This document shows positions 49,307-60,048 of a stretch of 64,000 nucleotides of DNA, piece after piece. The stretch is from Rodentibacter pneumotropicus DSM 21403 (GTDB lineage Bacteria > Pseudomonadota > Gammaproteobacteria > Enterobacterales > Pasteurellaceae). Under the pieces are notes generated by a model that saw only the letters and a list, made by a program, of their open reading frames with translations, was not told the origin of the DNA and did no database searches. The stretch covers positions 62,001 to 126,000 of the forward strand of contig NZ_KB904052.1 of NCBI RefSeq assembly GCF_000379905.1, given 5' to 3'. A program made the translations under genes and the position numbers. Positions within the stretch are counted from its first letter, which is position 1. Every line of letters begins with the position of its first letter.

Positions 49307-49609
49307 ATGATGATTTCAGGCAAAACCAAGCAGAATTTTTGGTCGCGATTACTTTTAAGTATGATCGCCATCTTTGCCTTGCCTAATGCTCAAAGTTTAG
49401 AAAATCAGCCGGCGGAAAACTATTTATCCAATGTATCGGTTCAACAAGTGTTGGAAACGGTAAAAGTGTTGCGCAATGAGCAACATCAACAATTCCAGCA
49501 ACCCTCTATTTCCCACTCAACAAAAAAACAACTTGAAATTCAACCGCACTTTATCGCGGAAGTATTGAATTCTCAAGCCCCTATTCGTGCAGGCCCTTTA
49601 CTTATTTAA
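49307..49609 (+). CDS. secM: SecM secretion monitor, short Pasteurellaceae form
   Basis: About 100 residues from the ATG at 49307 (49310 is equally possible). It has an N-terminal signal peptide (about residues 1-30, with SRLLLSMIAIFALPNAQS) and at the very end the arrest motif FIAEVLNSQAPIRAGPLLI. E. coli SecM arrests at F-x4-WI-x4-GIRAGP; here the IRAGP core and Phe remain, but Trp-Ile are Leu-Asn, Gly before IRAGP is Pro, and the spacing is one residue shorter. secA begins 123 bases downstream, so stalling should expose its start. An uptake signal encodes QPHF just before the motif. Confidence 0.85.
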   Translation: MMISGKTKQNFWSRLLLSMIAIFALPNAQSLENQPAENYLSNVSVQQVLETVKVLRNEQHQQFQQPSISHSTKKQLEIQPHFIAEVLNSQAPIRAGPLLI

Positions 49610-49732
49610 TTTCTGATTTTCTATAATCGGTACGAATTTGGAAAATTCGTATTATAAGATCATTGTGATATGCAAAATTTAAGAAATTTCACATATTGAT
49701 CATTTTAACCTATTATTTTTTAAAGAGAAATT

Positions 49733-52429
49733 ATGAGTATTTTAACAAAAATCTTTGGTAGTCGTAACGACCGTATTTTACGTAAACTTAAAAAACAAGT
49801 TATCAAAATTAATAAATTGGAACCGGAATTTGAAGCTCTAACCGATGAACAACTTCGTGCTAAAACTGATGAATTCCGTGATCGTTTGAATGCAGGCGAA
49901 ACCTTACAAGATATTTTACCGGAAGCCTTCGCTACGGTGCGTGAAGCGAGTAAACGTGTGTTGGGTATGCGCCACTTTGATGTTCAGCTTGTGGGTGGGA
50001 TGGTACTCACCAACCGCTGTATTGCAGAAATGCGTACCGGTGAAGGGAAAACCTTAACCGCAACGTTGCCTTGTTACCTTATCGCCCTTGAAGGAAAAGG
50101 CGTACACGTAGTTACCGTAAATGATTACTTAGCACGCCGAGATGCAGAAACCAATCGCCCATTATTTGAATTTTTAGGGATGAGTGTAGGGGTGAATATT
50201 CCGGGCTTGCCGCCGGAAGCAAAACGTGCCGCTTACGCAGCAGATATTACTTACGCCACCAATAGCGAGCTTGGTTTTGACTATTTACGCGATAATTTAG
50301 CTCATTCGAAAGAAGAACGTTTCCAACGCACCTTAGGTTATGCGTTGGTGGATGAAGTGGATTCTATTTTAATTGATGAAGCCCGTACTCCGTTAATTAT
50401 TTCCGGTCAGGCGGAAGACAGTTCGGATCTTTATATTGCTGTTAATAAGTTGATTCCTAGTTTGATTAAACAAGAAAAGGAGGATACCGAAGAATATCAG
50501 GGGGAAGGCGATTTCACGCTGGATCTTAAATCTAAACAGGCACACCTCACCGAACGCGGGCAGGAAAAAGTCGAAAATTGGTTAATTGAACAAGGGTTAA
50601 TGTCGGAGGGGGACTCGCTTTATTCACCGGGTCGTATTGTCTTATTACATCACGTTATGGCGGCATTACGTGCGCATACTTTGTTTGAGCGTGATGTGGA
50701 CTATATTGTAAAAGATGGTGAAATCGTGATCGTAGATGAACATACCGGTCGAACCATGGCTGGGCGTCGTTGGTCTGACGGTTTACATCAAGCCATTGAA
50801 GCCAAAGAAGGGGTGGAAATTAAGAGTGAGAACCAAACCGTTGCCTCTATTTCTTACCAAAACTACTTCCGTTTGTATGAAAAATTGGCTGGGATGACGG
50901 GAACGGCGGATACCGAAGCCTTTGAATTCCAGCAAATTTATGGTTTAGAAACTGTGGTGATTCCAACAAATCGCCCAATGATTCGAGATGATCGCACTGA
51001 TTTGATGTTTGAAAACGAAGAATACAAATTTAATGCGATTATTGAGGATATAAAAGATTGTGTCGCTCGCCAACAACCGGTATTAGTGGGGACAATCTCT
51101 GTTGAGAAATCGGAAGAATTATCGAAAGCCTTGGATAAAGCGGGTATCAAACACAATGTATTAAATGCGAAATTCCACCAACAAGAAGCGGAAATTATAG
51201 CTGAGGCTGGTTACCCTGGGGCGGTAACTATCGCAACCAATATGGCAGGACGTGGTACAGATATTATCCTAGGTGGTAACTGGAGAGCGCAGGCAGCCAA
51301 ATTAGATAATCCGACTCAAGAACAAATTGATGCTTTAAAAGCAGAGTGGGAGAAAAATCACGAAATTGTGATGAAAGCAGGAGGATTGCATATTATCGGT
51401 ACGGAGCGTCACGAATCACGCCGTATCGACAACCAGTTACGTGGTCGTTCCGGCCGTCAAGGTGACCCCGGCTCGTCCCGTTTCTATCTTTCTTTGGAAG
51501 ATGGTTTGATGCGAATTTACCTCAATGAAGGCAAGCTCAACTTAATGCGTAAAGCCTTCACTGTGCCGGGAGAGGCGATGGAATCTAAAATGTTGGCGAA
51601 AGTGATTGCTTCTGCACAAGCGAAAGTCGAAGCATTCCATTTTGATGGTCGTAAAAATCTCCTTGAGTATGATGATGTCGCCAATGATCAACGACACGCC
51701 ATTTATGAGCAGCGTAATCACTTGTTGGATAACGATGATATTTCAGACACCATCAAAGCAATTCGCCATGATGTATTTAACAATGTGATTAATCAATATA
51801 TTCCACCACAATCTTTGGAAGAACAGTGGGATATCAAAGGGCTTGAAGAACGTCTTACGCAAGAGTTCGGTATGGAATTACCGATTGAGCATTGGTTGGA
51901 AAAAGATAGTAACCTTCACGAAGAAAACTTGCGTGAACGCATTGTAGAAATTGCAGAAGAAGAATACAAAGAAAAAGAAGCGCTTGCCGGTGAAGAAACT
52001 ATGCGTCATTTTGAAAAAGGCGTGATGTTACAAACGCTAGATGAGCTTTGGAAAGAGCATTTGGCGGCGATGGATTATCTTCGTCAAGGGATTCATTTAC
52101 GCGGCTATGCGCAAAAAGATCCGAAACAGGAATACAAAAAAGAGTCTTTCCGTATGTTTACGGAAATGCTCGATTCTTTAAAACATCAGGTTATTACGAC
52201 TCTCACTCGTGTCCGTGTCCGTACTCAAGAGGAAGTTGAGGAAGCGGAACGTTTGCGTCAAGAAATGGCAGCACGTGAAACTCAGAGTCATAAGCCTGTA
52301 GATGAAAATAGTTCGGCAGAACAGGCGGAAGATTATTCTGATCGCCATGTAGGACGAAATGAGCCTTGTCCTTGCGGTTCCGGCAAGAAATATAAACATT
52401 GCCATGGTAGCCGCGCTAAGTATAATTAA
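49733..52429 (+). CDS. secA: Preprotein translocase ATPase SecA
   Basis: The 898-residue motor of Sec export has the Walker A segment [17 protein letters not shown] near residue 102, [20 protein letters not shown] near 209, the second NBD with [11 protein letters not shown] near 503, [19 protein letters not shown] near 569 and a C-terminal zinc-binding SecB site, [15 protein letters not shown]. It lies downstream of secM; the 123-base spacer should fold over the secA start. A USS-pair terminator follows before mutT. Confidence 0.98.
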   Translation: MSILTKIFGSRNDRILRKLKKQVIKINKLEPEFEALTDEQLRAKTDEFRDRLNAGETLQDILPEAFATVREASKRVLGMRHFDVQLVGGMVLTNRCIAEMRTGEGKTLTATLPCYLIALEGKGVHVVTVNDYLARRDAETNRPLFEFLGMSVGVNIPGLPPEAKRAAYAADITYATNSELGFDYLRDNLAHSKEERFQRTLGYALVDEVDSILIDEARTPLIISGQAEDSSDLYIAVNKLIPSLIKQEKEDTEEYQGEGDFTLDLKSKQAHLTERGQEKVENWLIEQGLMSEGDSLYSPGRIVLLHHVMAALRAHTLFERDVDYIVKDGEIVIVDEHTGRTMAGRRWSDGLHQAIEAKEGVEIKSENQTVASISYQNYFRLYEKLAGMTGTADTEAFEFQQIYGLETVVIPTNRPMIRDDRTDLMFENEEYKFNAIIEDIKDCVARQQPVLVGTISVEKSEELSKALDKAGIKHNVLNAKFHQQEAEIIAEAGYPGAVTIATNMAGRGTDIILGGNWRAQAAKLDNPTQEQIDALKAEWEKNHEIVMKAGGLHIIGTERHESRRIDNQLRGRSGRQGDPGSSRFYLSLEDGLMRIYLNEGKLNLMRKAFTVPGEAMESKMLAKVIASAQAKVEAFHFDGRKNLLEYDDVANDQRHAIYEQRNHLLDNDDISDTIKAIRHDVFNNVINQYIPPQSLEEQWDIKGLEERLTQEFGMELPIEHWLEKDSNLHEENLRERIVEIAEEEYKEKEALAGEETMRHFEKGVMLQTLDELWKEHLAAMDYLRQGIHLRGYAQKDPKQEYKKESFRMFTEMLDSLKHQVITTLTRVRVRTQEEVEEAERLRQEMAARETQSHKPVDENSSAEQAEDYSDRHVGRNEPCPCGSGKKYKHCHGSRAKYN

Positions 52430-52440
52430 TGGCACTCACT

Positions 52441-52471
52441 AAAAGTGCGGTTGTTTTGACCGCACTTTTTT
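52441..52471 (+). terminator. USS-pair terminator between secA and mutT
   Basis: AAAAGTGCGGT and ACCGCACTTTTTT with a 7-base loop, T6 on the plus strand. mutT starts 19 bases later, so it either has read-through expression or a promoter within the hairpin region. Confidence 0.8.
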
Positions 52472-52489
52472 CATATTGGATTTAACAAA

Positions 52490-52906
52490 ATGGAAAAACC
52501 AGTAATACAAGTTGCCGCAGGTATTATTCGTAATGAATTCGGGCAGATTTATTTAACTCAGCGCCTAGAAGGGCAGGATTTTGCACAATCTCTCGAATTT
52601 CCCGGTGGTAAAGTGGATGCCGGTGAAACGCCGGAGCAGGCTTTAAAGCGTGAATTGGAAGAAGAAATCGGTATTGTGATGCTAAATGCCGAGTTGTATG
52701 AACGCTTTCAGTTTGAATATCCCACTAAGATTATTTCGTTCTTTTTTTATGTTGTGGATGAATGGATTGGTGAACCTTTTGGGCGTGAAGGACAGGAGGG
52801 GTTTTGGATTGAACAACACTCACTGGATGCAGGATTATTTCCACCTGCCAATGCAAAGCTTATTCAGCGTTTAATTGCGGAAACTGATGTTATGAGCAAA
52901 TTTTGA
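52490..52906 (+). CDS. mutT: 8-oxo-dGTP diphosphatase MutT
   Basis: The 138-residue Nudix hydrolase has a complete Nudix box, split here as FPGGKVDAGETPEQALKREL followed by EEEIGI (about residues 37-62). It removes 8-oxo-dGTP from the nucleotide pool. VAAGIIRNEFGQIYLTQRLE is the usual first strand. The secA-mutT order is classical. The last 17 bases overlap the end of convergent holA. Confidence 0.94.
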   Translation: MEKPVIQVAAGIIRNEFGQIYLTQRLEGQDFAQSLEFPGGKVDAGETPEQALKRELEEEIGIVMLNAELYERFQFEYPTKIISFFFYVVDEWIGEPFGREGQEGFWIEQHSLDAGLFPPANAKLIQRLIAETDVMSKF

Positions 52907-53924
52907 CGGATAAATCCGCTAATTTTTCCCATACATTATTGCTAAATTCTTGTTTCGCAAGGCGCTCAATATTAGCTAATTCTTGGATAATTTCATAGAG
53001 TTTTTGATAGGTTAATCGTTGTACCGCAGTTAAAAAGAGCGGTCGGCGATTTTGCCAGATTTTAAGACGATCAAATTCCGATTTAATTTGTTGAATAGGT
53101 AAGGCATTGATTATGCAAACTTGTTGTTGGGGTTTTGTAAGCTCAAGTATTGTCAATAATTCACGTTGTAAGGTACGAAGTAAAATTACTGGTTGAATAT
53201 CCTCCGCCTGTAAACCACTTAAAATTCGTTTAGCACGATTTACTTTGCCTGCAAGAAGTGCGTCAATCCATTGAAAAGGTGTAAATATGGAAGATTGCTC
53301 AACCACCTCAATCACTCTGTTGTAATTGAGTTTGTGATCAGGATGAAGTAAATCTAAGAGTTGCAAAGTTTGTTTTAATGCAAGTAGGTTATTTTCATAG
53401 CTATAACAAAGCTGCTGAATGGCTTCATCATCAGCCGTTAATCCCATTGATTGGATGCGATTTTTTACCCAACGGGGAAGATTTTCAACCGTTGGGGTTT
53501 GGCAATTAATCAATATCAAATCAGGTTCATATTGACTAAGTGCCAAAAACCAAGCTTGTTTCTCCATTGTTTTGGGGAGTTTTGTTATGCTGAGAACGAG
53601 TAAAACATCTTCGGTCAATGAAACAATGAATTCTTGTAAATTTTTCTGCAAAGGTGCAGCCAAGTTTTCCGGTAAATTGAGAACCAGCATTTGTTTGTTA
53701 AAAAACAAGCCCATAGAGTGGTTCGCTTCAATAAGTTTTCCCCAATAGGTTTGGTTATCAACTTGTACTATATTTTTTTCATCAAAGCCTTGCTGAATGG
53801 CTGTTTGATAAATAGTATCTTCACTTTCACTGAGTAACAGCGGATCTTGCCCGACTAATAAATATACTTTGGCTAGACGTTGGCTGAGATGATGGACTAG
53901 TTGCTCAGGAAAAAGACGATTCAT
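52890..53924 (-). CDS. holA: DNA polymerase III delta subunit HolA
   Basis: The 344-residue clamp-loader subunit opens [20 protein letters not shown], with VYLLVGQDPLLLSESEDTIY near residue 20-39 (degenerate AAA+ start) and the typical C-terminal ILLRTLQRELLTILELTKPQ near 245. It opens the beta sliding clamp. Its ATG overlaps the lptE stop, so it is translationally coupled in leuS-lptE-holA. Confidence 0.93.
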   Translation of the reverse strand: MNRLFPEQLVHHLSQRLAKVYLLVGQDPLLLSESEDTIYQTAIQQGFDEKNIVQVDNQTYWGKLIEANHSMGLFFNKQMLVLNLPENLAAPLQKNLQEFIVSLTEDVLLVLSITKLPKTMEKQAWFLALSQYEPDLILINCQTPTVENLPRWVKNRIQSMGLTADDEAIQQLCYSYENNLLALKQTLQLLDLLHPDHKLNYNRVIEVVEQSSIFTPFQWIDALLAGKVNRAKRILSGLQAEDIQPVILLRTLQRELLTILELTKPQQQVCIINALPIQQIKSEFDRLKIWQNRRPLFLTAVQRLTYQKLYEIIQELANIERLAKQEFSNNVWEKLADLSVKICS

Positions 53925-54427
53925 TACTTACCCTTTACTTGCTGCTGTAATGCCACCATTTTAGTAATGAGTTGGCGTGCAGCTTGATCACGCATATCAC
54001 TCCAAATGACATCCTGCTCTGCCGCTTTTGCCAATGCAGCCCGTGAATTATCAAAGAAAGTGCGGTTTACTTTTGCACTAATTGGATAAGTTTCACCATT
54101 GGCTAAACGCACACTTGCCTCCACTTCCAGCATTAAGACTTTTTCCGCTTCACGCCCACGTTTAAAAATAGAAGCAACCTGATTATCACTGGTTTGCTTA
54201 TTGATACGTAGCACAGCTACACCTTGCGTTGGTTTAACAAGATTGACGTTATTGATTTGTAATTGGCGACGGACTGCCATTGACATTTCACTATAAGGGT
54301 CATTACTTTCAAAAGTTAGCGTTTGTAATTCTTGGGGAATTAATGCACCATTTTGAAGGTGCCACCCGCAGGCTGAAAGTGTCGCTACTATTGCCGTAAG
54401 AAATAAGCTCTTGATTGATTGAATCAT
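53924..54427 (-). CDS. lptE: LPS-assembly lipoprotein LptE
   Basis: The 167-residue outer-membrane lipoprotein begins [20 protein letters not shown] at 54427, with lipobox LSAC and the lipid Cys at residue 20. It has [20 protein letters not shown] after it and a C-terminal helix [20 protein letters not shown]. LptE plugs LptD in LPS export. It sits directly after a USS hairpin that follows leuS, with the ribosome site AAAGG between them; transcription must pass that hairpin or start within it. Confidence 0.93.
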   Translation of the reverse strand: MIQSIKSLFLTAIVATLSACGWHLQNGALIPQELQTLTFESNDPYSEMSMAVRRQLQINNVNLVKPTQGVAVLRINKQTSDNQVASIFKRGREAEKVLMLEVEASVRLANGETYPISAKVNRTFFDNSRAALAKAAEQDVIWSDMRDQAARQLITKMVALQQQVKGK

Positions 54428-54446
54428 AAAAATTACCTTTAAAATC

Positions 54447-54474
54447 AACCGCACTTTTGGTAATAAGTGCGGTT
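54447..54474 (-). terminator. USS-pair hairpin between leuS and lptE, likely attenuator
   Basis: AACCGCACTT and AAGTGCGGTT arms with an 8-base loop; on the minus strand only TTTT follows. lptE starts 20 bases later with no room for a full promoter, so the hairpin probably lowers rather than stops read-through. Confidence 0.65.
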
Positions 54475-54485
54475 ATTTCTATGGA

Positions 54486-57074
54486 TTATTGTGGTTTCAC
54501 CACGACATTTAATAATTTACCTGACACGTAAATCACTTTCACAATTTGTTGCCCATCAATAAATTTCTTCACATTTTCATCGGCAAAGGCAATGGTTTTT
54601 ACTATTTCCTCGTCAGCGTTCGAGGCAACGGTAACCTTACCACGCACTTTACCGTTCACTTGAACAACAATGAGTTTTTCATCTTCCACCATCGCCGCTT
54701 CATCGGCTTTCACCCATTCTGCGGTATCGATAGTATTTTCATTGCCTAAGGCATACCACAGCTCAAAACAAATATGTGGTGTAATCGGATAAAGCATACG
54801 TACTACTGCACTTAATGCTTCTGCCATTACAGCACGATCTTGCTCGCTATCCAACGGCGCTTTAGTGAGTTTGTTCATCAACTCCATGATTGCCGCTATC
54901 GCAGTATTGAAAGTTTGACGGCGACCAATATCATCACTGACTTTTGCAATGGTTTTATGAACTTCACGGCGAAGGGCTTTTTGAACCGCTGAAAGTGCGG
55001 TCACATCCAACGCAGTTTTTGCCGGGTTTTGTTGATATTGATACACCAAGTTCCACACCCGACCTAAGAAACGTTTTGCCCCTTCAACACCGGATTCTTG
55101 CCATTCAAGGGTCATCTCCGCAGGGGAAGCGAACATCATAAACAAGCGAACCGTATCTGCACCGTATTTTTCCACCATCTCTTGTGGGTCGATACCGTTA
55201 TTTTTCGATTTCGACATTTTTGTCATACCGGAATGCACAAGTTCACGCCCCTCAGGATCTGTCGCTTTGATAATACGACCTTTCTCATCACGCTCAAGAG
55301 TCACTTGCGTTGGGCTGACCCAAATACGCTCGTTAGTCGGACTGGTGTAATAGAACGCATCGGCAAGCACCATCCCTTGACACAATAACTTGGTGGCTGG
55401 TTCATCACTTTTCACAAAACCTGCATCATGTAAGAGTTTGTGGAAGAAACGGAAATATAACAAGTGCATCGTGGCGTGTTCAATACCGCCGATATATTGA
55501 TCCACCGGTAACCAATAATTCGCTTCCTCCTTATCTAGCATTGCTTCAGCAAATGTTGGTGAGGTGTAACGGGCGTAATACCAAGAAGACTCCATAAATG
55601 TATCGAAAGTATCCGTTTCTTTTAACGCCGGTGCACCGTTAAAGGTGGTTTTTGCCCAGTTAGGATCCGCTTTAATCGGGCTTTTCACACCGTCCATCAC
55701 CACATCTTCAGGCAGTACAATCGGTAAATCTTCTAATGGTGCTGGCACGACATCACCGTTTTCAAGGGTCAGCATTGGAATCGGTGCGCCCCAATAACGT
55801 TGGCGGGATACGCCCCAATCACGCAAGCGATAATTCACTTGGCGTTTCCCCACTCCTAATTTTTCAAGTTTATCTGCTATACCGTTAAATGCACCCTCGA
55901 AATCTAATCCGTCAAATTCGGCTGAATTGACCAAAATACCGTGTTCTGTGAAGGCTTCTTTACCTAAATCAATTTCTTGATCGGCAAGCGGCGCGATAAC
56001 CTGTTTTAGTGGCAAAGCGTATTTTTGTGCGAACTCATAGTCACGCTGGTCGTGGGCAGGGACAGCCATCACAGCGCCGGTGCCATAGTGCATAAGAACG
56101 AAATTTGCCACCCAGATCGGCAATTTTTCACCGGTTAACGGATGAATAGCAAACAAGCCCGTTGCCATGCCTTTTTTCTCCATTGTGGCAAGATCAGCTT
56201 CGGCAACTTTGGCATTTTTCGCTTCTTGAATGAATGCTGCCAATTCTGGATTATTTTGTGCCGCTAGGCTCGCCAAAGGATGAGCGGCGGCAATGCCTAA
56301 ATAGCTCACGCCATAGCAGGTATCAGGGCGTGTGGTATAAACTGCGACTTTCTCATTGGTGTCCGCCACCTCAAAGATAATTTCCACCCCTTCAGAACGC
56401 CCAATCCAGTTTCGTTGCATGGTTTTTACCATATCCGGCCATTGCGGAAGATTATCCAGCCCGCCTAATAATTGCTCTGCATAATCAGTGATTTTAATAA
56501 ACCATTGAGGAATTTCCTTTTGTTCCACAGGGGTATCACAACGCCAACAGCAACCGTCATGTACTTGCTCGTTCGCAAGCACTGTTTCATCATTCGGACA
56601 CCAGTTTACCGTTGAGGTTTTTTTATACACTAAGCCTTTTTTGTAAAGCTCGGTGAAAAACCATTGTTCCCATTTATAGTATTCAGGTTTGCAAGTCGCA
56701 ATTTCACGATCCCAATCATACCCAAAGCCCAATATTTTGAGCTGATTCTTCATATATTCAATGTTTTCGTATGTCCATTTTGCCGGTGCGGTTTTGTGTT
56801 TAATTGCTGCTCCTTCCGCAGGCAAACCAAAGGCATCCCAACCAATTGGTTGCAACACATTTTTGCCGTTCATATGTTGATAACGTGAAACAACATCACC
56901 GATGGTATAGTTACGCACATGTCCCATATGCAGACGACCTGACGGATACGGGAACATAGAAAGACAATAATATTTCTCTTTATTGGTATCTTTAACGGCT
57001 TTGAAAACCTTATTTTCTGCCCAATACTGCTGAACCTTAGGTTCAATCATATCGGGACGATATTGTTCTTGCAT
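54486..57074 (-). CDS. leuS: Leucyl-tRNA synthetase
   Basis: The 862-residue class Ia enzyme has the HIGH motif [16 protein letters not shown] near residue 49, the CP1 editing domain with [14 protein letters not shown] near 248 and [14 protein letters not shown] near 340, and [12 protein letters not shown] near residue 619. Full length. The leader shows no T-box. First gene of leuS-lptE-holA. Confidence 0.98.
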   Translation of the reverse strand: MQEQYRPDMIEPKVQQYWAENKVFKAVKDTNKEKYYCLSMFPYPSGRLHMGHVRNYTIGDVVSRYQHMNGKNVLQPIGWDAFGLPAEGAAIKHKTAPAKWTYENIEYMKNQLKILGFGYDWDREIATCKPEYYKWEQWFFTELYKKGLVYKKTSTVNWCPNDETVLANEQVHDGCCWRCDTPVEQKEIPQWFIKITDYAEQLLGGLDNLPQWPDMVKTMQRNWIGRSEGVEIIFEVADTNEKVAVYTTRPDTCYGVSYLGIAAAHPLASLAAQNNPELAAFIQEAKNAKVAEADLATMEKKGMATGLFAIHPLTGEKLPIWVANFVLMHYGTGAVMAVPAHDQRDYEFAQKYALPLKQVIAPLADQEIDLGKEAFTEHGILVNSAEFDGLDFEGAFNGIADKLEKLGVGKRQVNYRLRDWGVSRQRYWGAPIPMLTLENGDVVPAPLEDLPIVLPEDVVMDGVKSPIKADPNWAKTTFNGAPALKETDTFDTFMESSWYYARYTSPTFAEAMLDKEEANYWLPVDQYIGGIEHATMHLLYFRFFHKLLHDAGFVKSDEPATKLLCQGMVLADAFYYTSPTNERIWVSPTQVTLERDEKGRIIKATDPEGRELVHSGMTKMSKSKNNGIDPQEMVEKYGADTVRLFMMFASPAEMTLEWQESGVEGAKRFLGRVWNLVYQYQQNPAKTALDVTALSAVQKALRREVHKTIAKVSDDIGRRQTFNTAIAAIMELMNKLTKAPLDSEQDRAVMAEALSAVVRMLYPITPHICFELWYALGNENTIDTAEWVKADEAAMVEDEKLIVVQVNGKVRGKVTVASNADEEIVKTIAFADENVKKFIDGQQIVKVIYVSGKLLNVVVKPQ

Positions 57075-57201
57075 AAAATCACCTTAAATTTTGACCGCAC
57101 TTGGGCGGGATTCTTACATGAGAAAATTGATTCATAGAATATCGTAAAACGCTATAAATTGGTAGGCTAAGAGGCGTAAAGTGCGGTCATTTTTACTTGT
57201 T

Positions 57202-57489
57202 TTATAACAAATTCTCAATTTCTTGAGGGATTAATTTAGGATTAGGAATCCAAATTTGTTTATGCCGATTTAATTCGCCTTTCTCCAGCAGGATACTGCT
57301 TTTCGGAACTTTAAAAATTTTGCTTAAGAATTTTAATAAGTGAGCGTTTGCTTGTCCTTCTATAGGTGGGGCGGTGATGGTGATTTTGAGCTCTTCATTA
57401 TGTATTCCAACAATTTGATCTCTGCTGGCTTTGGGTTGTAAAAAAATTTTCAGACGAATACCATCAGACATTTTTTCGATTGCTGACAT
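57202..57489 (-). CDS. yggU: YggU (DUF167) protein
   Basis: The 95-residue protein from the ATG at 57489 contains the DUF167 core, IRLKIFLQPKASRDQIVGIH, KITITAPPIEGQANAHLLKF and the C-terminal KQIWIPNPKLIPQEIENLL. A start at Met7 (57471) is possible. Function unknown; the neighbourhood yggT-yggU is conserved. A hairpin (57511-57529) separates it from yggT, so expression may be partly independent. An uptake signal lies just after the gene near 57177-57185. Confidence 0.87.
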   Translation of the reverse strand: MSAIEKMSDGIRLKIFLQPKASRDQIVGIHNEELKITITAPPIEGQANAHLLKFLSKIFKVPKSSILLEKGELNRHKQIWIPNPKLIPQEIENLL

Positions 57490-57510
57490 ATTATAAATCT
57501 CATAAAGAAA

Positions 57511-57529
57511 AGCCACGTGGAACGTGGCT
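57511..57529. terminator. Hairpin between yggT and yggU
   Basis: AGCCACGT and ACGTGGCT arms with loop GGA; on the minus strand TTTTCTTTATG follows. It is a plausible weak terminator after yggT. Confidence 0.65.
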
Positions 57530-57558
57530 GAAAACATATTATTTTATGACCGCACTTT

Positions 57559-58113
57559 TTATCCTGCAATCAACCAAAGTCCTTGTAGCATATCAATCAT
57601 AAAGTTATTGATAAATAATAGGATAAATACAATCACCATAGGAGAAAAATCAATCGCACCGATCGTCGGCAAAATTTTTCTAACAGGGCGTAATAGTGGC
57701 TCTGACAGCTGATAGAATGCGTAGAAAATAGGATTATTGCCACGATTAAACCAACTTGAAATCGCACCGATAAATAACACATAGAAAATGGTCATTCCGA
57801 TTGCTTTTAAGATGCTTAATATGCCTAAAAGTATCATGACATCAATGGCTAATCCGAAGTAAAGTAAGGATTTTAGTGCACCGAGGATAAAGATCACAAG
57901 GACAGCCGAAGTGTCAATGTTTTTGACGATCGGCATTATTTTACGAATGGGTTTAAGTACAGGTTCTGTAATTTTTACCACAAACTGTGAAAGGGGGTTG
58001 TAGTAATCCACTCTAGCCAACTGCAACCAAATGCGTAAGACCAACACGAGCGCATAAAGATTGATGATTGAACCGACAAATAATGCAGTTTGAGATAATT
58101 CCATTATAGCCAT
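57559..58113 (-). CDS. yggT: YggT-family membrane protein
   Basis: The 184-residue protein has two YGGT repeats: [20 protein letters not shown] with [14 protein letters not shown] in the first, and [20 protein letters not shown] with [20 protein letters not shown] in the second, each ending in a membrane helix. Role unknown; linked in other bacteria to osmotic shock tolerance or cell-shape genes. Its ATG lies inside the corA end (10-base overlap), so it is coupled to corA. Confidence 0.9.
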   Translation of the reverse strand: MAIMELSQTALFVGSIINLYALVLVLRIWLQLARVDYYNPLSQFVVKITEPVLKPIRKIMPIVKNIDTSAVLVIFILGALKSLLYFGLAIDVMILLGILSILKAIGMTIFYVLFIGAISSWFNRGNNPIFYAFYQLSEPLLRPVRKILPTIGAIDFSPMVIVFILLFINNFMIDMLQGLWLIAG

Positions 58114-59051
58114 CCTTTTCGTTTAAAATAAATATATGGGGTGAGTGCGGCAGCGATCATTAAACCGATAGCCATTGGGTAACCATATTTAAAATGTAGT
58201 TCCGGCATAAACTCAAAGTTCATTCCATAAGTAGAGGCAACCAATGTTGCCGGTAGGAACATAACGGATACCACAGAGAAAAATTTCATAATTTTATTCT
58301 GCTCAATATTAATATAACCCATTGCCGCTTGCATAAGAAAGTTCACTTTTTGGAATAATGATTCGTTGTGCGGTTGTAGGGATTCAATATCCCGTAGGAT
58401 TTCTCGAGCCTGTTCTAACTGGTTTGCCGGCAAGCGGGTTTTGCGCACCAAAAAACCGAGGGCGCGTTGGGTATCCATCAGGCACAGACGCACTTTAGAA
58501 CTGGTGTCTTCCTGCTCTGTGAGGGTGTTTAAAGCTTCATCAAAGGCTTCGTCTTGTGTGCCATTTAAGATCACACGACTTAATTCTTCTAAGTCGGCGT
58601 AAACATTTTCGATTACATCGGCAAGTTGCTCGATTTTGGTTTCAAATAAATCAAGCAATACTTCATAAGCATTGAATTCCAATAAACGCTGACTGCGGGA
58701 GCGCATACGATATAAACGAAATGCCGGGAGTTCCCGATCACGCAAGGTAAATAAACGTCCATCGCGAATGGTAAATGCGACACTGGCGAGATCGGCATAG
58801 TTATTTTCATCTTCACAGTAAAAGAATGAGTGTAAGTGTAATCCGTCTTCGTCTTCAAAGAAACGGGCGGAGGCCTCAATATCTTCTAATTCCAGAAAAG
58901 AAGCGAGGCTTTGTCCCAAGCTTTCTTGTAGCATTTCACGCTCTTCGCCGGTAGGTTCGAGCAAATCAAGCCAGATTGCGCTATTGAGATCTGTTTCATT
59001 TTCATCGATCCGAAATAAACGGGAATCGTTGATAGTAAAAGCATTGATCAT
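58104..59051 (-). CDS. corA: Magnesium/cobalt transporter CorA
   Basis: The 315-residue CorA ends in the two-helix pore with the selectivity signature [10 protein letters not shown] (about residues 271-280) and the basic tail FKRKGWL. The cytoplasmic funnel has [20 protein letters not shown] near 37. Strong AAAAGGAG six bases before the start. The leader on the minus strand holds a stable hairpin (59170-59193) and an open frame whose TGA overlaps the corA ATG. Confidence 0.96.
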   Translation of the reverse strand: MINAFTINDSRLFRIDENETDLNSAIWLDLLEPTGEEREMLQESLGQSLASFLELEDIEASARFFEDEDGLHLHSFFYCEDENNYADLASVAFTIRDGRLFTLRDRELPAFRLYRMRSRSQRLLEFNAYEVLLDLFETKIEQLADVIENVYADLEELSRVILNGTQDEAFDEALNTLTEQEDTSSKVRLCLMDTQRALGFLVRKTRLPANQLEQAREILRDIESLQPHNESLFQKVNFLMQAAMGYINIEQNKIMKFFSVVSVMFLPATLVASTYGMNFEFMPELHFKYGYPMAIGLMIAAALTPYIYFKRKGWL

Positions 59052-59197
59052 TTCATACTCCTTTTGGGATTATGAACAGTTAACCGTGAACAAAAGAATG
59101 TCAAACGAATAAGTGCGGTGAAAAATTGCGTTATTTTCGTTTTGTATAAGGATGCCGAAAGCGGTAAATCTACCGACGAACTCTCGCCGATAGCCAT
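59048..59197 (-). promoter_or_regulatory. Structured corA leader with possible upstream ORF
   Basis: A 49-codon frame from ATG 59197 ends with TGA at 59048-59050, overlapping the corA ATG as ATGA; the frame stays open upstream to 59269 without another ATG. The same leader contains CTATCGGCGA-GAGT-TCGTCGGTAG (59193-59170), a 10-pair RNA hairpin with two G-U pairs, and further upstream CGATA-CCGAA-TATCG. It is not a recognisable M-box. The rest of the 59052-59353 gap shows only the yajG terminator. Confidence 0.3.
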
Positions 59198-59323
59198 TTT
59201 GACATTAGGCGGGAGTCTAAAGCGATATTCGGTATCGACTATGACTGTCCAAAGTGTGTGTCCTTCTCGTTAAAAAATCGGGCGAATGTTACGCTTGAAA
59301 GGGGGATTCGTCAAGTTTTTATA

Positions 59324-59345
59324 GAAAAAAGGGGCATAACGCCCC
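59324..59345 (-). terminator. Rho-independent terminator of yajG
   Basis: On the minus strand CGGGGC-GTTAT-GCCCC is followed by TTTTTTCTAT, nine bases after the yajG stop. Confidence 0.88.
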
Positions 59346-59353
59346 GAATAGAA

Positions 59354-59953
59354 TTAACGGATATATTGATTGATTGCCGTAGCGACTTCTTGATCTTGAT
59401 AGATGTTATTAACAATGTCTTTGAAGGTTTCGCCAAGCACTTTTTGAATTTCGTCATTATTAGCGTTAAATACACCGGATTGTGAACGGCTGACGTTAAA
59501 GTCTTTGTTATATTTTCCGCCTGCACCCTGTATGTGTACGGTAACTTGAATTTTGCTATTTAGATTGTAGCGTAAATTGCCCTGATCCACCTGAGTGAAA
59601 AAATCTTTTACTTCAACGGTAACGCCTGCATTTGAATTATTGACCTGTCCGATACGGAATCCTTTGCTTACCAGATTTTGTTGCATCACTTGTTGAAATA
59701 GTTGCGTTACACTCGGAGAAGCATTGAGTTTTAGTAATTCCCCGTTTTTTACATAGCTGGCGATATCTTGTTTTGAACGGGCATCGGTTGTGGTGACATA
59801 AACAACGGCGGATTGATTAACGTTCATGGACGCATTGGGGGCTGGCGGTGTGAATGTTAGTGTATTGGATTGAGCTTGGCAGCCGGTAAGAAAGATTGTT
59901 GCGGCAGCAAGAGTAACAGCAGATAATGTTTTGATTTTATTTGCAAGTTCCAT
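59354..59953 (-). CDS. yajG: YajG-family lipoprotein
   Basis: The 199-residue lipoprotein has lipobox FLTGC with Cys at residue 25, then [20 protein letters not shown] and the YajG core with [20 protein letters not shown] (about residues 85-104). It is an envelope protein of unknown function. It is divergent from bolA (95 bases between starts), an arrangement shared with enterobacteria. Confidence 0.87.
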   Translation of the reverse strand: MELANKIKTLSAVTLAAATIFLTGCQAQSNTLTFTPPAPNASMNVNQSAVVYVTTTDARSKQDIASYVKNGELLKLNASPSVTQLFQQVMQQNLVSKGFRIGQVNNSNAGVTVEVKDFFTQVDQGNLRYNLNSKIQVTVHIQGAGGKYNKDFNVSRSQSGVFNANNDEIQKVLGETFKDIVNNIYQDQEVATAINQYIR

Positions 59954-60048
59954 AATTTCCTCAATTAAAAATTAGTTAATTTGTGCTATTCTTGCAAACT
60001 TAATGATGGATGTATAGCCCTTCAGCAAAATTTTATTGGAGATGAATA

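Noticed and set aside
57075-57201. T-box or leader-peptide control of leuS, and the same for trpS
   Set aside because: No specifier loop, antiterminator sequence or run of Leu or Trp codons was found in either leader.
59052-59353. M-box Mg2+ riboswitch before corA
   Set aside because: The leader is structured but lacks the conserved M-box blocks.
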